64,000 nucleotides of DNA from Sulfurimonas sp. HSL3-1 (GCF_039645995.1 NZ_CP147920.1:1178001-1242000); one strand, 5' to 3'. Positions 36,961-46,323 are shown, counted from the stretch's first letter. Notes: generated by a model from the letters alone, not told the origin. Numbers and translations: made by a program.

Positions 36961-38813
36961 TATTCCTCGATATAGTTCTTGAGTTTGCGGCCGACTTTAG
37001 GGTGCTTGAGCTTTTTGATCGCGCTGCTTTCGATCTGGCGGACGCGTTCGCGGGTGACGTTGAGCTCTTTACCGATCTCCTCGAGGGTGCGGTCGCTTTC
37101 GTCGTCCATGATCCCGAAACGCATCTTGATAACGGCTTTTTCGCGCTCGTTGAGTTGCTCGAGCACACCTTCGATCTGGACCTTGAGGTCATCTTTGAGG
37201 ATCGCGTCGGAAGGCGAGAGCGAGGTGCGGTCTTCGATGAAGTCGCCGAAACGGCCGTCCTCTTCGCTGCCGATCGGTGCCTCGAGGGAGATCGGCTCTT
37301 TGGTGATCTTGATGACGTTCTTGACCTTCTCGACGGAGAGGCCGACCTCTTCGGCGATCGTCTCGACATCCGGCTCTTTCCCGTTTTCCTGCAGGTATTT
37401 GCGCATGATCTTGTTGATACGGTTGATCGTCTCGATCATGTGGATCGGGATACGGATCGTACGCGCCTGGTCTGCGATGGCGCGGCTGATCGCCTGCCGG
37501 ATCCACCAGGTGGCGTAGGTGGAGAACTTGTACCCCTTCTGGTATTCGAACTTGTCGACCGCTTTCATCAGGCCGATGTTCCCCTCCTGGATCAGGTCGA
37601 GGAAGGGGAGTCCACGGTTCGTGTAGCGCTTGGCGATGGAGACGACGAGGCGGAGGTTCGATTTCGCCATCCGTGTCTTGGCCGTCTCGGAGATCGCCTT
37701 ACCGCGCTTGATCTGCTCGAGGATGTCCGAGAGCTTTTCCGGTTCCATATTGAAGCCGCCCTTGGAGGCCTCTTTGGTCTGGATCAGCTTCTTGATCTCC
37801 ATATAGGTGCCGACCATGGTCGCTTCGGGGACCCGCGCCGCGATATCCTCTTTGGAGAGCTCGGTAATGTTGTCGAGGATCTCTCTGTGGTTCTTGCGGA
37901 GCAGATCGTTGAAGAGCGGAAGCTTGTACTCGAGACGCTTGAGCTCTTTTTCAAACCCTTCGTCGCTCTTGAGGGAGGTCTCCATCGATTTGACGAGCTC
38001 GTTGATCAGCTTGGAAGTCGGTCCGAGGTCAAGCAGCTTCTCTTTGAGAATCTTCTTTTTGAAGCTTGCCGTCAGGAAGAAGTGGACGATCTCTTCATTC
38101 ATGTCGCCGTTCTCGACCCCTTCAGGCAGTTTTTCGGAGGCTTTCTGCCACTCTTTTTTCGCCTTTTCGAGGGCCTTGAAGCTGCTAACGACGAGATCGA
38201 CGCGCTTTTTATCTTTCGCGCTGACTTTCTTTTCGCCGGCCTCATCGTCATCGCTGTCATTGTCGTCGTCGCCGTCGTCTTTTTCGTCTTCAAAGCTTTT
38301 GAAGAGCTCTTTGACACGGCGTTCGCGATTGATGAGCGGCTCTTTATAGTCAAGGATGAAGTCGATCAGGTAGGGGACGGAACAGATCGCGTCGATGATG
38401 ATGCTCTCACCGAATTCGATCTTCTTCGAGATCTCGATCTCCTCCTCTTTGGTCAGGAGCGGGATCTGTCCCATTTCGCGCAGGTACATCCGTACCGGGG
38501 AGTCGGAGCGGGACCACTCCATCAGCTCGTGCTGCTTGAGGATGTCGAAATCCTCGCCGCTGGCGTTTTCGATCAGTTTGCGCTGGGCATCGCGCCGCGC
38601 TTCGGCTTCCTGCTCGTTCATGAGCTTGGCGTGCTCCGAAGCGGTGTAGAGGCAGCGTTTGTTCTTTTCGGCAAGTTTCAGGACGCTTTTTGCCTGGGCG
38701 GATGTCGGGTTCTTCTCAAAAAGCTCCGCGATTGTTTCGTAGGTGATACAATTCTCGGATTGGTGTTCGACAAAAAGGGTTTCAAGGGCTTTATTGAGTT
38801 CTTTTGCGGTCAT
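36960..38813 (-). CDS. rpoD: RNA polymerase primary sigma factor (sigma-70)
   Basis: A 617-residue group 1 sigma factor. Region 1.1 starts at the N-terminus; region 1.2 is at [17 protein letters not shown]; a long non-conserved insert contains an acidic run of Asp around residue 195; region 2 is [28 protein letters not shown]; region 3 is [18 protein letters not shown]; region 4 ends [20 protein letters not shown] start at ATG 38813 ([11 protein letters not shown]), the usual form in this phylum, although the Shine-Dalgarno is weak; an ATG at 38870 adds an unlikely leader. TATAAT at 38914-38919. Confidence 0.97.
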   Translation of the reverse strand: MTAKELNKALETLFVEHQSENCITYETIAELFEKNPTSAQAKSVLKLAEKNKRCLYTASEHAKLMNEQEAEARRDAQRKLIENASGEDFDILKQHELMEWSRSDSPVRMYLREMGQIPLLTKEEEIEISKKIEFGESIIIDAICSVPYLIDFILDYKEPLINRERRVKELFKSFEDEKDDGDDDNDSDDDEAGEKKVSAKDKKRVDLVVSSFKALEKAKKEWQKASEKLPEGVENGDMNEEIVHFFLTASFKKKILKEKLLDLGPTSKLINELVKSMETSLKSDEGFEKELKRLEYKLPLFNDLLRKNHREILDNITELSKEDIAARVPEATMVGTYMEIKKLIQTKEASKGGFNMEPEKLSDILEQIKRGKAISETAKTRMAKSNLRLVVSIAKRYTNRGLPFLDLIQEGNIGLMKAVDKFEYQKGYKFSTYATWWIRQAISRAIADQARTIRIPIHMIETINRINKIMRKYLQENGKEPDVETIAEEVGLSVEKVKNVIKITKEPISLEAPIGSEEDGRFGDFIEDRTSLSPSDAILKDDLKVQIEGVLEQLNEREKAVIKMRFGIMDDESDRTLEEIGKELNVTRERVRQIESSAIKKLKHPKVGRKLKNYIEE

Positions 38814-38913
38814 CGGGTGAAAAGCTCCTGGAATTAGTAGTATTGGGGCGTATCGGCTTATCCCCTCCATCGGGGTGGGCCAGGCCTCGTGGGTTTTTTG
38901 AGTTAAGTGGGGA

Positions 38914-38919
38914 TTATAC
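38914..38919 (-). promoter_or_regulatory. -10 box of rpoD
   Basis: A perfect TATAAT on the minus strand, about 100 bases before the rpoD ATG. No clear -35; T-rich tracts lie upstream. Confidence 0.55.
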
Positions 38920-39025
38920 TTTATGATGGCTTAGTCTTTGCTTTCCTTCATGGGGACGGAAAGAAATAAAGAATATATATTATTTAATATATCCCTTCAT
39001 TCAACCCCCTTTGAGGGATTTTGGA

Positions 39026-39031
39026 TATAAT
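39026..39031 (+). promoter_or_regulatory. -10 box of the leuD-leuB-purU operon
   Basis: TATAAT preceded by a TTTTGGA stretch, 27 bases before the leuD ATG; the leader holds GCAGGA as the ribosome site. The 245-base gap between rpoD and leuD contains these two divergent promoters and AT-rich DNA (about 38960-38990), with no other feature seen. Confidence 0.55.
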
Positions 39032-39057
39032 CGCACCAAAAAACTGCAGGATCTTCT

Positions 39058-39564
39058 ATGAGCACACTCGAAGGAAAAGTCTGGCGGTTCGGTCAGGATG
39101 TCGATACGGACCTGATCATCGCCGCACGCTATCTTAATACTTCCGATCCCAAGGAACTCGCGAAGCATGTAATGGAGGACGCCGATCCAGATTTCGTTTC
39201 GAAAATGGCACCGGGCGACATCATCGTCGCCGGCAACAACTTCGGCTGCGGCTCGTCACGCGAACATGCCCCGATTGCCCTGAAAGCCGCCGGGATCGCC
39301 GCAGTGATTGCCCCGACATTTGCCCGCATCTTCTACCGCAACGCCTTTAATATGGGACTGCCGATCTTCGAACTCGAAGAGAGCGCCGAGATTGCCGAAG
39401 GCGATATCGTCTCCGTCGACATGGATAAAGGGACGGTCACAGATAAGACGACCGGCAAGAGCTATGCCTTTACGCCGATCCCGCCGTTTATGCAGGAGCT
39501 GCTCTCTGCCGGTGGCCTGATGAACTATGCCGAAGAAGAGATCAAAGCAGGAGGAAAAGCATGA
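39058..39564 (+). CDS. leuD: 3-isopropylmalate dehydratase small subunit
   Basis: A 168-residue LeuD, the swivel subunit of isopropylmalate isomerase in leucine biosynthesis. [22 protein letters not shown] is unmistakable, as is RYLNTSDP near the start. Its stop overlaps leuB by four bases. leuC and leuA are not in the window. Confidence 0.97.
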   Translation: MSTLEGKVWRFGQDVDTDLIIAARYLNTSDPKELAKHVMEDADPDFVSKMAPGDIIVAGNNFGCGSSREHAPIALKAAGIAAVIAPTFARIFYRNAFNMGLPIFELEESAEIAEGDIVSVDMDKGTVTDKTTGKSYAFTPIPPFMQELLSAGGLMNYAEEEIKAGGKA

Positions 39565-40631
39565 AAACCTATAACATTGCCCTGATCAAAGGGGACGGGA
39601 TCGGTCCCGAGATCATCGACGAAGCGGTCAAGGTGCTCGATGCCGTTGCCGCCCGGTTCGATTTCTCCATGCGTTATGAAGAGGTCCTGATGGGCGGAAG
39701 CGCCTACGACGTGACCGGCGATCCGCTGCCCCAGGAGACGATCAATGTCTCCTTGAATGCCGACGCGGTCCTTTTCGGCGCCATCGGCGGTGAAAAGTGG
39801 GACAACCTGCCGCGCGAAAAGCGCCCGGAGAGCGGCCTGCTGCGTTTCCGCAAAGAGCTCGGCGTTTTCGCCAACCTGCGCCCGGCCGTCGTCTACGACG
39901 AACTGGTCAACGCCAGCTCCCTCAAGCCCGAAGTCGTCAAAGGCGTCGACCTGATGGTCGTGCGTGAACTGATCGGCGGTATCTATTTCGGCGAACCCAA
40001 AGGTTGGGAAGGGGACAAGGCCTACAACACGATGGTCTATACGAAGCCGGAGGTTGTGCGCATCGCCCACACGGCGTTCAAGATTGCGATGGAACGCGGC
40101 AAAAAGGTCTGCTCCGTCGACAAGGCGAACGTCCTCGACGTCTCCCAGATGTGGCGCGAGACCGTCGAAGAGGTCGCCAAAGAGTACCCGGAAGTCTCCC
40201 TGTCGCACATGTACGTCGATAATGCCGCGATGCAGCTGATCCGCGACCCGAAACAATTCGACGTCATCCTGACGGGGAACATTTTCGGCGACATCCTCAG
40301 CGACGAGGCGAGCATGCTCTCGGGCTCTATCGGGCTGCTCCCCTCCGCCTCTGTCGGCGCGAAGATCGGCGTCTATGAGCCGATCCACGGTTCGGCACCG
40401 GACATCGCGGGGCAGGGGATCGCCAACCCGATCGCGACGATCGCCAGCGCGTCGATGATGCTCCGATTCGCCCTGGGCGAAAACGAGGCGGCGGACCGTA
40501 TCGACGCGGCTATCAAGCATGCCCTCAAAGACGGCTACCGTACGCGCGACCTCGCCAACTACGATGCCAAAGAGCTCTGCTCCACCAGTGAAATGGGTGA
40601 CATCATCGCCAACTACGCGGCCAAAGAATGA
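39561..40631 (+). CDS. leuB: 3-isopropylmalate dehydrogenase
   Basis: A 356-residue NAD-dependent decarboxylating dehydrogenase of leucine biosynthesis. GDGIGPEI at the start, the substrate Arg/Tyr/Lys region [15 protein letters not shown] and the NAD-site [16 protein letters not shown] support it; [12 protein letters not shown] binds the metal. RBS AGGAGG-like. Overlaps leuD upstream and purU downstream. Confidence 0.97.
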   Translation: MKTYNIALIKGDGIGPEIIDEAVKVLDAVAARFDFSMRYEEVLMGGSAYDVTGDPLPQETINVSLNADAVLFGAIGGEKWDNLPREKRPESGLLRFRKELGVFANLRPAVVYDELVNASSLKPEVVKGVDLMVVRELIGGIYFGEPKGWEGDKAYNTMVYTKPEVVRIAHTAFKIAMERGKKVCSVDKANVLDVSQMWRETVEEVAKEYPEVSLSHMYVDNAAMQLIRDPKQFDVILTGNIFGDILSDEASMLSGSIGLLPSASVGAKIGVYEPIHGSAPDIAGQGIANPIATIASASMMLRFALGENEAADRIDAAIKHALKDGYRTRDLANYDAKELCSTSEMGDIIANYAAKE

Positions 40632-41464
40632 AAGAGTACCGGGTACTGATCGATTGTCGTGACGAAAAAGGGCTCGTCTATAAAGTTTCGAGCATCTTTT
40701 TCAAGTACGACCTGAACATCCTCTCCAACAGCGAGTTTGTCGACAGCGAAACGAACCTCTTCTTTATGCGCAGCGTCGTCAGCGGTTTCATCGACGGCAA
40801 CGACCTGGAGAAGGAGCTGCGCGCCGTGCTGCCGGAAAAGGCGAACCTGCGTATCGTTTCCCCGGAGAAGAAGAACATTGTTTTGATGGTCACAAAGGAG
40901 TCCCACGCCCTGGGGGACCTGCTGATCCGCTACGAGGCCGGCGAACTCGACGCCAATATCCTCGGGGTCGTTTCCAACTACGATCTGCTCGAACCGCTGA
41001 TCGAAAAATTTGGCATCCCTTTCTATACGGTGTCGCACGAGGGGCTCAGCCGTGACGATCACGAACAGAAGGTGCTCGAGTGCCTGGCCGCTTTCGGCGA
41101 GATCGACTATATCGTCCTGGCGAAGTACATGCGTATCCTCACGCCGAACTTCGTCGAGGTCTACGCCAACAAGATCCTTAACATCCACCACTCTTTCCTG
41201 CCGGCGTTTATCGGGGCGAACCCCTACAAACAGGCGTATGAGCGCGGGGTGAAGATCATCGGGGCGACGGCGCACTTCGTCAACAACGACCTCGACGAAG
41301 GGCCGATCATCTCCCAGGACGTCAAGCATGTCGACCATGCCCACAACTGGCAGGAGATGCAGCGTCTCGGACGCGATATCGAGAAGATCGTCCTTTCCCG
41401 GGCCGTACGCCTGGCCCTCGAGGACCGTATCTTCGTCTACGGGAACCGGACCGTTATTTTTTAA
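40628..41464 (+). CDS. purU: Formyltetrahydrofolate deformylase
   Basis: A 278-residue enzyme releasing formate from 10-formyl-THF. An N-terminal ACT domain (about 3-80) is followed by a formyltransferase-like domain with [16 protein letters not shown] at about 192-207 and the [17 protein letters not shown] block with the catalytic Asn-His-Asp. It overlaps leuB by four bases, so it is part of the leucine operon although not part of the pathway. Confidence 0.95.
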   Translation: MKEYRVLIDCRDEKGLVYKVSSIFFKYDLNILSNSEFVDSETNLFFMRSVVSGFIDGNDLEKELRAVLPEKANLRIVSPEKKNIVLMVTKESHALGDLLIRYEAGELDANILGVVSNYDLLEPLIEKFGIPFYTVSHEGLSRDDHEQKVLECLAAFGEIDYIVLAKYMRILTPNFVEVYANKILNIHHSFLPAFIGANPYKQAYERGVKIIGATAHFVNNDLDEGPIISQDVKHVDHAHNWQEMQRLGRDIEKIVLSRAVRLALEDRIFVYGNRTVIF

Positions 41465-41472
41465 CTAAACGC

Positions 41473-41547
41473 CAAATGAACAAAGTCCATTTGTCTACGC
41501 TGCCGCTAAGGCTACTTCGGCAGTAGGCCCACGCGCTTTGCGCTTTT
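41473..41547 (+). terminator. Hairpin-rich spacer between purU and trmL
   Basis: Three inverted repeats stand in the 93-base gap: CAAATG..CATTTG (41473-41493, 9-base loop), CTGCCG..CGGCAG (41500-41523, 12-base loop) and GCGC-TTT-GCGC followed by TTTT (41533-41547). The last looks like a weak terminator of the leu operon. Confidence 0.45.
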
Positions 41548-41557
41548 AAAGGCACTC

Positions 41558-42028
41558 ATGTTTAACATCGTTCTTGTCCATCCGCAGATCCCCAACAACA
41601 CCGGCGCCATCGGGCGCCTCTGCGTCAACACGGGTGCCACGCTGCACCTGATCGAGCCGCTGGGATTCGATATCAGCGAAAAGGCGGTCCGGCGGGCGGG
41701 GCTGGATTACTGGCACAAGATCGACCTGCATGTCTGGGAGAGCCTGGAGGCGTTTACCGCAGCGCACCCCGATGCCGCGCGGTACCACCTGGCGACGACC
41801 AAGACGGAGCAGCCCTATTTCGAGCATACCTTCCGGGAAGGGGACTACCTCTTTTTCGGCAGCGAGACCGCCGGGATCCCCGCCGAGCTTCTCAACGCGC
41901 ATCCGGAAGCCTGCATGACAATCCCCATGACGCGGGAGGGGCGCAGCCTCAACCTGGCGATCAGCTGTGGGATTATCCTCTATAAGGCGATTGAACAGAA
42001 CTTTGAGACCTATAAGGAGATGATGTGA
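41558..42028 (+). CDS. trmL: tRNA (cytidine/uridine-34-2'-O)-methyltransferase
   Basis: A 156-residue SPOUT methyltransferase of the TrmL group, acting on the wobble base of tRNALeu species. The trefoil-knot blocks NTGAIGRLC, LIEPLGF, LFFGSETAGIP and IPMTREGRSLNLAISCGI are all present. Short length, with no extra RNA-binding domain, fits TrmL. AAAGG is at ribosome-site distance. The stop overlaps the next small gene. Confidence 0.94.
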   Translation: MFNIVLVHPQIPNNTGAIGRLCVNTGATLHLIEPLGFDISEKAVRRAGLDYWHKIDLHVWESLEAFTAAHPDAARYHLATTKTEQPYFEHTFREGDYLFFGSETAGIPAELLNAHPEACMTIPMTREGRSLNLAISCGIILYKAIEQNFETYKEMM

Positions 42029-42183
42029 ACGGGGTAATCGATACGATCATGCTGATCCTCTTTGTGCTTTTCATGTTTATGATTTTCGGCGGTTACCATC
42101 GCCAGAAATTCGAAGAGCGCGAAAAAGAGGAAAAACGCAAAGAGGCGGAGGAAGAATCCGCGTCATCCGATACAAAGGCCTAG
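42025..42183 (+). CDS. 52-residue single-pass membrane protein
   Basis: A GTG at 42025, overlapping the trmL stop (GTGA), opens 52 residues: a helix of very hydrophobic residues (about 5-24, MLILFVLFMFMIFGG) and a strongly charged Glu/Lys/Arg-rich tail (REKEEKRKEAEEE). The coupling to trmL and AAGGAG in front suggest a real gene. Function unknown; the form is that of small inner-membrane proteins that bind larger partners. Confidence 0.7.
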   Translation: MNGVIDTIMLILFVLFMFMIFGGYHRQKFEEREKEEKRKEAEEESASSDTKA

Positions 42184-42185
42184 GC

Positions 42186-42269
42186 TCAGAGCAGCCTGTC
42201 GGCCAATCTTTCCAGAGAGTGTTCAAACTTCTCAAACCATGATTCCGCTTTTCTGATCATCTGTGCCAT
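42186..42269 (-). CDS. Candidate 27-residue amphipathic peptide
   Basis: A mini-ORF, on the strand opposite to the S24 repressor, with ATG at 42269 five bases behind AAAGGGAG and a TACAAT -10 box at 42300-42305. The peptide (starting MAQMIRKAESWF and ending in LLE-free ADRLL) has hydrophobic residues spaced about 3-4 apart (I5, W11, F12, F15, L19, L22, L26, L27), as an amphipathic helix. I know no family. It converges on the small membrane protein ending at 42183. Confidence 0.45.
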   Translation of the reverse strand: MAQMIRKAESWFEKFEHSLERLADRLL

Positions 42270-42299
42270 GGGAGCTCCCTTTGTCATTCGATTTGACCT

Positions 42300-42305
42300 A
42301 TTGTA
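42300..42305 (-). promoter_or_regulatory. -10 box of the 27-residue ORF
   Basis: TACAAT on the minus strand, 31 bases before the mini-ORF ATG; TTGAAA 20 bases further upstream could be a -35. Confidence 0.4.
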
Positions 42306-42372
42306 GGACTGCATGACATCTTTCTTTTCAAATATTGCAATTTGACATATAATTTTGCTACGATCTTACATC

Positions 42373-42393
42373 GCTATACCATTATGCTATACA
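42373..42393 (+). promoter_or_regulatory. Direct repeats over the repressor -10 box
   Basis: GCTATAC occurs twice (42373-42379 and 42386-42392), 13 bases apart; the second overlaps an extended -10 box (TGCTATACA). This is a good site for autorepression of the gene at 42422. Another near-repeat, ATTTGACCTA / ATTTGACATA, lies at 42291-42300 and 42340-42349. Confidence 0.45.
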
Positions 42394-42421
42394 AAACAAC
42401 GCGTAAAAGAAGGAGCTGAAG

Positions 42422-43081
42422 ATGAAAGAGTTTGCCGACATCGTCGAGGAGATCAAAGATATCGTTTCCGGCGAGCTTCCTGGGAAAAAAGTGTTCGACA
42501 AGGATGTCGCCTCCCTGCTCGGGATCTCGCAAATGAACTTTGCCACCCTGAAAAAACGCAACAAGATCCCCTATGAGGAGCTGCTGAACTTCTGCGCCAA
42601 ACGCTCCATCGCGATCAACTGGCTGCTCTTCGGCCAGTCGCCCGAAAGCCTGATCGAACCGACCAACAAGTTCTATATGGTCCGCTATTTCAGCGAGATC
42701 AGCGCCTCGGCCGGCGGCGGGGCGGACGTGTTCGACGAGGGCTCCGAACCGATGATGCTGAGCGGGAATTTCGTGCAGACCCTCGGCGGGGAGCAGGAGC
42801 TTCGCTTCATCGAGGCGATCAATGTCAGCGGGGATTCGATGGAACCGACCTTCAGCTACGGCGACATCATCTTTGTCAACCGCAGCAAAAAGGATATCGG
42901 CCGGGGCGGGATTTTTACCATCAATACCGAAGGCGGCCTTTTCATCAAACGCCTCCACAAGCGAATAGATGGTAAAATCGACATTATTTCTGACAATAAA
43001 GAGTACCCCGTCCAGACCGCCGCTCCCGATGCCATCGAGATCATCGGACGCGTTGTCGGGCGGTTCGGTCAGGTCGATTAA
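42422..43081 (+). CDS. S24-family (LexA/CI-like) transcriptional repressor
   Basis: A 219-residue protein. The N-terminal helix-turn-helix (about 22-70, DKDVASLLGISQMNFATLKKR) is like CI-type repressors. The C-terminal half is an S24 peptidase: cleavable A97-G98 in a SASAGGGA linker, nucleophile S139 in VSGDSMEP and K176 in LFIKRLH. Such proteins cut themselves when RecA is activated. The gene has a strong AAGGAG site. It sits alone, with no phage genes nearby. Campylobacterota generally lack LexA, so it could be a SOS-like or stress regulator. Confidence 0.88.
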   Translation: MKEFADIVEEIKDIVSGELPGKKVFDKDVASLLGISQMNFATLKKRNKIPYEELLNFCAKRSIAINWLLFGQSPESLIEPTNKFYMVRYFSEISASAGGGADVFDEGSEPMMLSGNFVQTLGGEQELRFIEAINVSGDSMEPTFSYGDIIFVNRSKKDIGRGGIFTINTEGGLFIKRLHKRIDGKIDIISDNKEYPVQTAAPDAIEIIGRVVGRFGQVD

Positions 43082-43110
43082 CCGTCCCAGGGGCGGGAAC
43101 CGGAGAGAAG

Positions 43111-44457
43111 ATGTTTTCCCACCCACGCCCTTTGACCGCCCTGGCGGCAGCCCTCCTGGCCCTGTCGCTGGGCGGCTGTACCCCCAAAATGCTCCGGGAC
43201 ACGGCGGCCGAAACGCCGCTTCCCCCTCTCGCCGGCGTCGAGGACCTTCAGCGTTTCCCCCAGACGATCGATCCCTACCTTATCCGGCTGCAGGAGCGCA
43301 ACGCAACGCTGCCGGTACAACAAGGGTACGAAAGCACCTATTACAAGGTGTGGGACGACGCGTATACGCCCGAAGCGCTCGAAGAGGTCAAGTGGCCCTT
43401 TGATGTCTACCGTCCCGAAAACGCCTACGGACAGAACCTCCAGCCCCTCTCGCAGGCATGGTTCTATGCGATGCTGCGCGAAGCGAACTGGCAGGCGTAC
43501 GGCAGCACTGCCGGCCGTGCCGTGGCGCTGCGCCGCCTGGATCTGCGCAACTTCCCGACGGAGAAGCCCCTGTTTCGCGACCCCTCGGTGGCCGGGGAGG
43601 GGTTCCCCTTTGATTACCTGCAGAACAGTACCGTTTTCGCTGGCGAACCGCTCTATATTTCGCACTACTCCCGAAGCGGGGCATGGGCCTACGTCATGAC
43701 CTCCTACGCGACGGGCTGGGTCCCCGTCGACCGCATTGCCCCCGTCGGCAGAGCGGAGCGGGAGGTCCTGCGGGCACAGCCTCTGCTGGGGCTGCTCGAA
43801 GACCGCATGCCGATCCACTCCCTGCGGGGACGCTATATGTTCGAAGGGTATGTGGGCATGGTCCTGCCGCTGCAGCAAAAAAGCGCGGCGCAGTGGCGCG
43901 TCGACCCGGCGGGCCACGCCGGGACCGCAGAGATCCGGCGGGAAGCAGCGGCGCCGCTCCCGCTCACCTTCACCCGCGAAAACATGCGCCGGGTCATTGC
44001 GCCGATGATGCAGACAAAATACGGCTGGGGCGGGCTGTACGGCGAGCGGGACTGCTCCTCGACGCTGCGGGACATCTTCGCCCCCTTCGGCCTCTGGTTG
44101 CCGCGAAACTCCTACAAGCAGTCCAGGCTCGGGAAGGTTATCTCGTTCGAAGGCCTTGACGACGCCGCGAAACTCGCCAAGATCGCTGCGGAGGGGAGAC
44201 CCTTCGAGACGCTGCTCTACCTCAAAGGGCACATCCTGCTCTACCTGGGCGTCTACGACGGCGAGCCTGCGGTCCTTCACACGGTCTGGGGCGTCAAAAC
44301 CGTTGACGACGAGGGGAACTTCGGCCGCCACATTATCGGCAAGACCGTCATCTCATCCCTGCGCCTGGGTCACGAACTGGAAGGGTACAGCGACGAATAC
44401 TCTCTGCTGCATAAAGTGGAAAGTATGAATTTCGTTTTTGAAGAGGAAGAGGAGTAG
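43111..44457 (+). CDS. NlpC/P60-type lipoprotein with SH3 domain
   Basis: A 448-residue lipoprotein: signal peptide with lipobox LGGC (C23), a middle SH3-like region (about 170-210, YVMTSYATGWVPVDRI) and a C-terminal NlpC/P60 domain. The catalytic Cys is C315 in GERDCSS, and the His is at about 374 in LKGHILLYLGVYDG. It likely cuts peptidoglycan peptides at the outer face. The start has GGAGAGAAG. Adjacent to the S24 repressor gene by 29 bases on the same strand. Confidence 0.9.
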   Translation: MFSHPRPLTALAAALLALSLGGCTPKMLRDTAAETPLPPLAGVEDLQRFPQTIDPYLIRLQERNATLPVQQGYESTYYKVWDDAYTPEALEEVKWPFDVYRPENAYGQNLQPLSQAWFYAMLREANWQAYGSTAGRAVALRRLDLRNFPTEKPLFRDPSVAGEGFPFDYLQNSTVFAGEPLYISHYSRSGAWAYVMTSYATGWVPVDRIAPVGRAEREVLRAQPLLGLLEDRMPIHSLRGRYMFEGYVGMVLPLQQKSAAQWRVDPAGHAGTAEIRREAAAPLPLTFTRENMRRVIAPMMQTKYGWGGLYGERDCSSTLRDIFAPFGLWLPRNSYKQSRLGKVISFEGLDDAAKLAKIAAEGRPFETLLYLKGHILLYLGVYDGEPAVLHTVWGVKTVDDEGNFGRHIIGKTVISSLRLGHELEGYSDEYSLLHKVESMNFVFEEEEE

Positions 44458-44475
44458 GTACCGCGGAAGCGGTAC

Positions 44476-45672
44476 CTAGTGAAGGTCGGCGTTGAGCTTG
44501 ACCTCGCGGCGGGAGCGCAGGGCGATCATCTCGCCGGTAAAGGAGTCCTGGCGGTAGTGGATGCCGTTGAGACCGGCAAGCTCTTTCCCTTTGAACCAGT
44601 CGCCTTCGAGCTCGACGCCCGGATTGGCGGCTTTGATCTTCTCGAGCTCTTCGTATTCGATAAGGAACTTCGTCCCTTCGAGGATCGCGATACCCGCATC
44701 GATGATACAGGCGTCTCCCAGCGGGATGCCGCAGACGGAGTTGGCGCCGAGGAGGCAGTTCTTGCCGATGGAAATCGGGTTGCCGTCGGTGCCGCTGAGG
44801 ACACCGAGGATGGAAGCGCCGCCGCCCACATCGGAACCGTCGCCGACGACCGCGGAGCTGGAGATGCGCCCCTCGACCATGCTCACGCCCGTCGTACCGG
44901 CATTGAAGTTGATGTAGCTTGCCCCCGGCATAACGGTCGTACCGGCATGCAGCTGGGCACCGAAGCGGACTTTGGACGTTTCAAGGATACGGGTATTGTC
45001 CGCCGGGATGATGTGCTGCAGGAAGCGCGGGAATTTGTCGACGAAGTCGATGTGCGGGTACTGGCCGGAGAACTTGAGCTCGATCTCGTTTTCGCGGAGC
45101 CAGTCGAGTTCGATCGGCTGGCCGTCGCTCCAGGCGACGTTCGGCAGGGCGCCGAACGCGCCGTTCAGGTTGATGCTGCGCAGGGCAACCTTGCCCAGGG
45201 ACATCGCGTAGAGCTTCAGGTAGGTTGCCTCGACGCTCTGGCACGGCGCATCATTGAAAATGAAGACAACGCGGAACTCGCCGTCGCGCATGCCGCTCTC
45301 TTTGATCTGGTTGTACAGCGCAGAGATCACCTGGATGTTCTTGTGGGCATCGCCGTAGGCCTCGTCCGCATAAGGCGTGAAGGCGTTGAGACAGCTCTCG
45401 AGGAAAGGCAGGGTGACGTTGCAGATCGCTTCGTCGCCGCTGATATCCACCGGGCAGCCGCTCTCTTTGAGCGCCTCCATGAAGATCGCCGCGCTGCCGA
45501 AGTTCTCGTCCCAGTTGACGACCGGGTAGGTCGCCTGCAGGATCTTGTCGGTGTTCAGTTGTCCGAAATCGACCCGGCAGATACCGAAGGCGACCGGTGC
45601 CTTGTACCCTTCGCCGTTTTGAATGTCAGCCACTTTGGCCTTGAATGCGTCTGCAGTTTCAATCATTTCCAT
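44476..45672 (-). CDS. dapD: Tetrahydrodipicolinate N-succinyltransferase
   Basis: A 398-residue DapD, long form, an enzyme of lysine/meso-DAP biosynthesis. An extended N-terminal region is followed by a left-handed beta helix (about 235-340) with the hexapeptide repeats TTVMPGASYINFNAG and SVCGIPLGDACIID. Long DapD is typical of Campylobacterota (E. coli's is about 274). It is a lone gene, divergent from the ankyrin gene. Confidence 0.93.
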   Translation of the reverse strand: MEMIETADAFKAKVADIQNGEGYKAPVAFGICRVDFGQLNTDKILQATYPVVNWDENFGSAAIFMEALKESGCPVDISGDEAICNVTLPFLESCLNAFTPYADEAYGDAHKNIQVISALYNQIKESGMRDGEFRVVFIFNDAPCQSVEATYLKLYAMSLGKVALRSINLNGAFGALPNVAWSDGQPIELDWLRENEIELKFSGQYPHIDFVDKFPRFLQHIIPADNTRILETSKVRFGAQLHAGTTVMPGASYINFNAGTTGVSMVEGRISSSAVVGDGSDVGGGASILGVLSGTDGNPISIGKNCLLGANSVCGIPLGDACIIDAGIAILEGTKFLIEYEELEKIKAANPGVELEGDWFKGKELAGLNGIHYRQDSFTGEMIALRSRREVKLNADLH

Positions 45673-45818
45673 TCACTCTATCCTTGAATTTTTTCGGAAT
45701 TCTAACACAGACCAGCTCTGATAACCCTGCATCTGACTTGGCAGCGGGATTTTCTAAGGCGCGTATTAAGGCGCTTCATTGATGCAAAACCGAAGCTGTC
45801 GGTTAGAAGTTGCGGTGT

Positions 45819-45824
45819 TATACT
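45819..45824 (+). promoter_or_regulatory. -10 box of the ankyrin-htpX operon
   Basis: TATACT lies 20 bases before the ATG at 45844, with AAAGGA in between; the leader would be only about 13 bases. Confidence 0.45.
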
Positions 45825-45843
45825 TTCGCAAAGGATTGAAGCA

Positions 45844-46323
45844 ATGAGCAACTGGTCGACGTTACTGCAGTCGGATGACTATCTCGGTGTCAAGAAGAGC
45901 CTCAAAGAGGGCGCCGACGTCAATGAAAAAAGCGAGCACGGGGAGTCGGTGATCGCCCAGGCGCTGCGCCTGCGCTGCAGCGATGAGCTGCTGGAACTAC
46001 TGGTCGGGGCGGGCGCGGACCTCTTTGATGCCGATGATGAGGGTGTGAGCGTTTTTGATGTCGCGATCACCTATAACAACCCGGCAATGGTGCGCAAGAT
46101 CATCGCTGAAGGGGTCGACGTCAACGAGACCCGCCGGGCCAGCGGCTTTACCCCGCTGATGGCCGCCGTCTGCTATAACCGCAAAGAGATCGTCGAGCTT
46201 CTCATGGCGAACGGAGCGGATACCGCCATAACGGACAAGCTGGGGCTGACCGGCGCCGATTACGCCCGCAAAACCCATCGCAAACAGATGCTCGGCCTGT
46301 TGGGGGAAGAGGGGGCAGAGTGA
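45844..46323 (+). CDS. Ankyrin-repeat protein
   Basis: A 159-residue protein made of about four ankyrin repeats, for example [20 protein letters not shown] (about 20-39) and [27 protein letters not shown] (in two halves near 100-125). Such proteins bind a partner protein. It has no signal peptide and is cytoplasmic. Stop overlaps the htpX start, so it may act on or with HtpX. Confidence 0.9.
   Translation: MSNWSTLLQSDDYLGVKKSLKEGADVNEKSEHGESVIAQALRLRCSDELLELLVGAGADLFDADDEGVSVFDVAITYNNPAMVRKIIAEGVDVNETRRASGFTPLMAAVCYNRKEIVELLMANGADTAITDKLGLTGADYARKTHRKQMLGLLGEEGAE

Noticed and set aside
37002-38837. 611-residue open frame opposite rpoD
   Set aside because: Mirror of rpoD codons; Leu/Asp/Val/Phe-rich with no motif and no ribosome site.
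42291-42349. ATTTGACCTA/ATTTGACATA pair as an operator
   Set aside because: Two loosely matching 10-mers 49 bases apart are too weak on their own; the GCTATAC pair over the -10 box is a better candidate.
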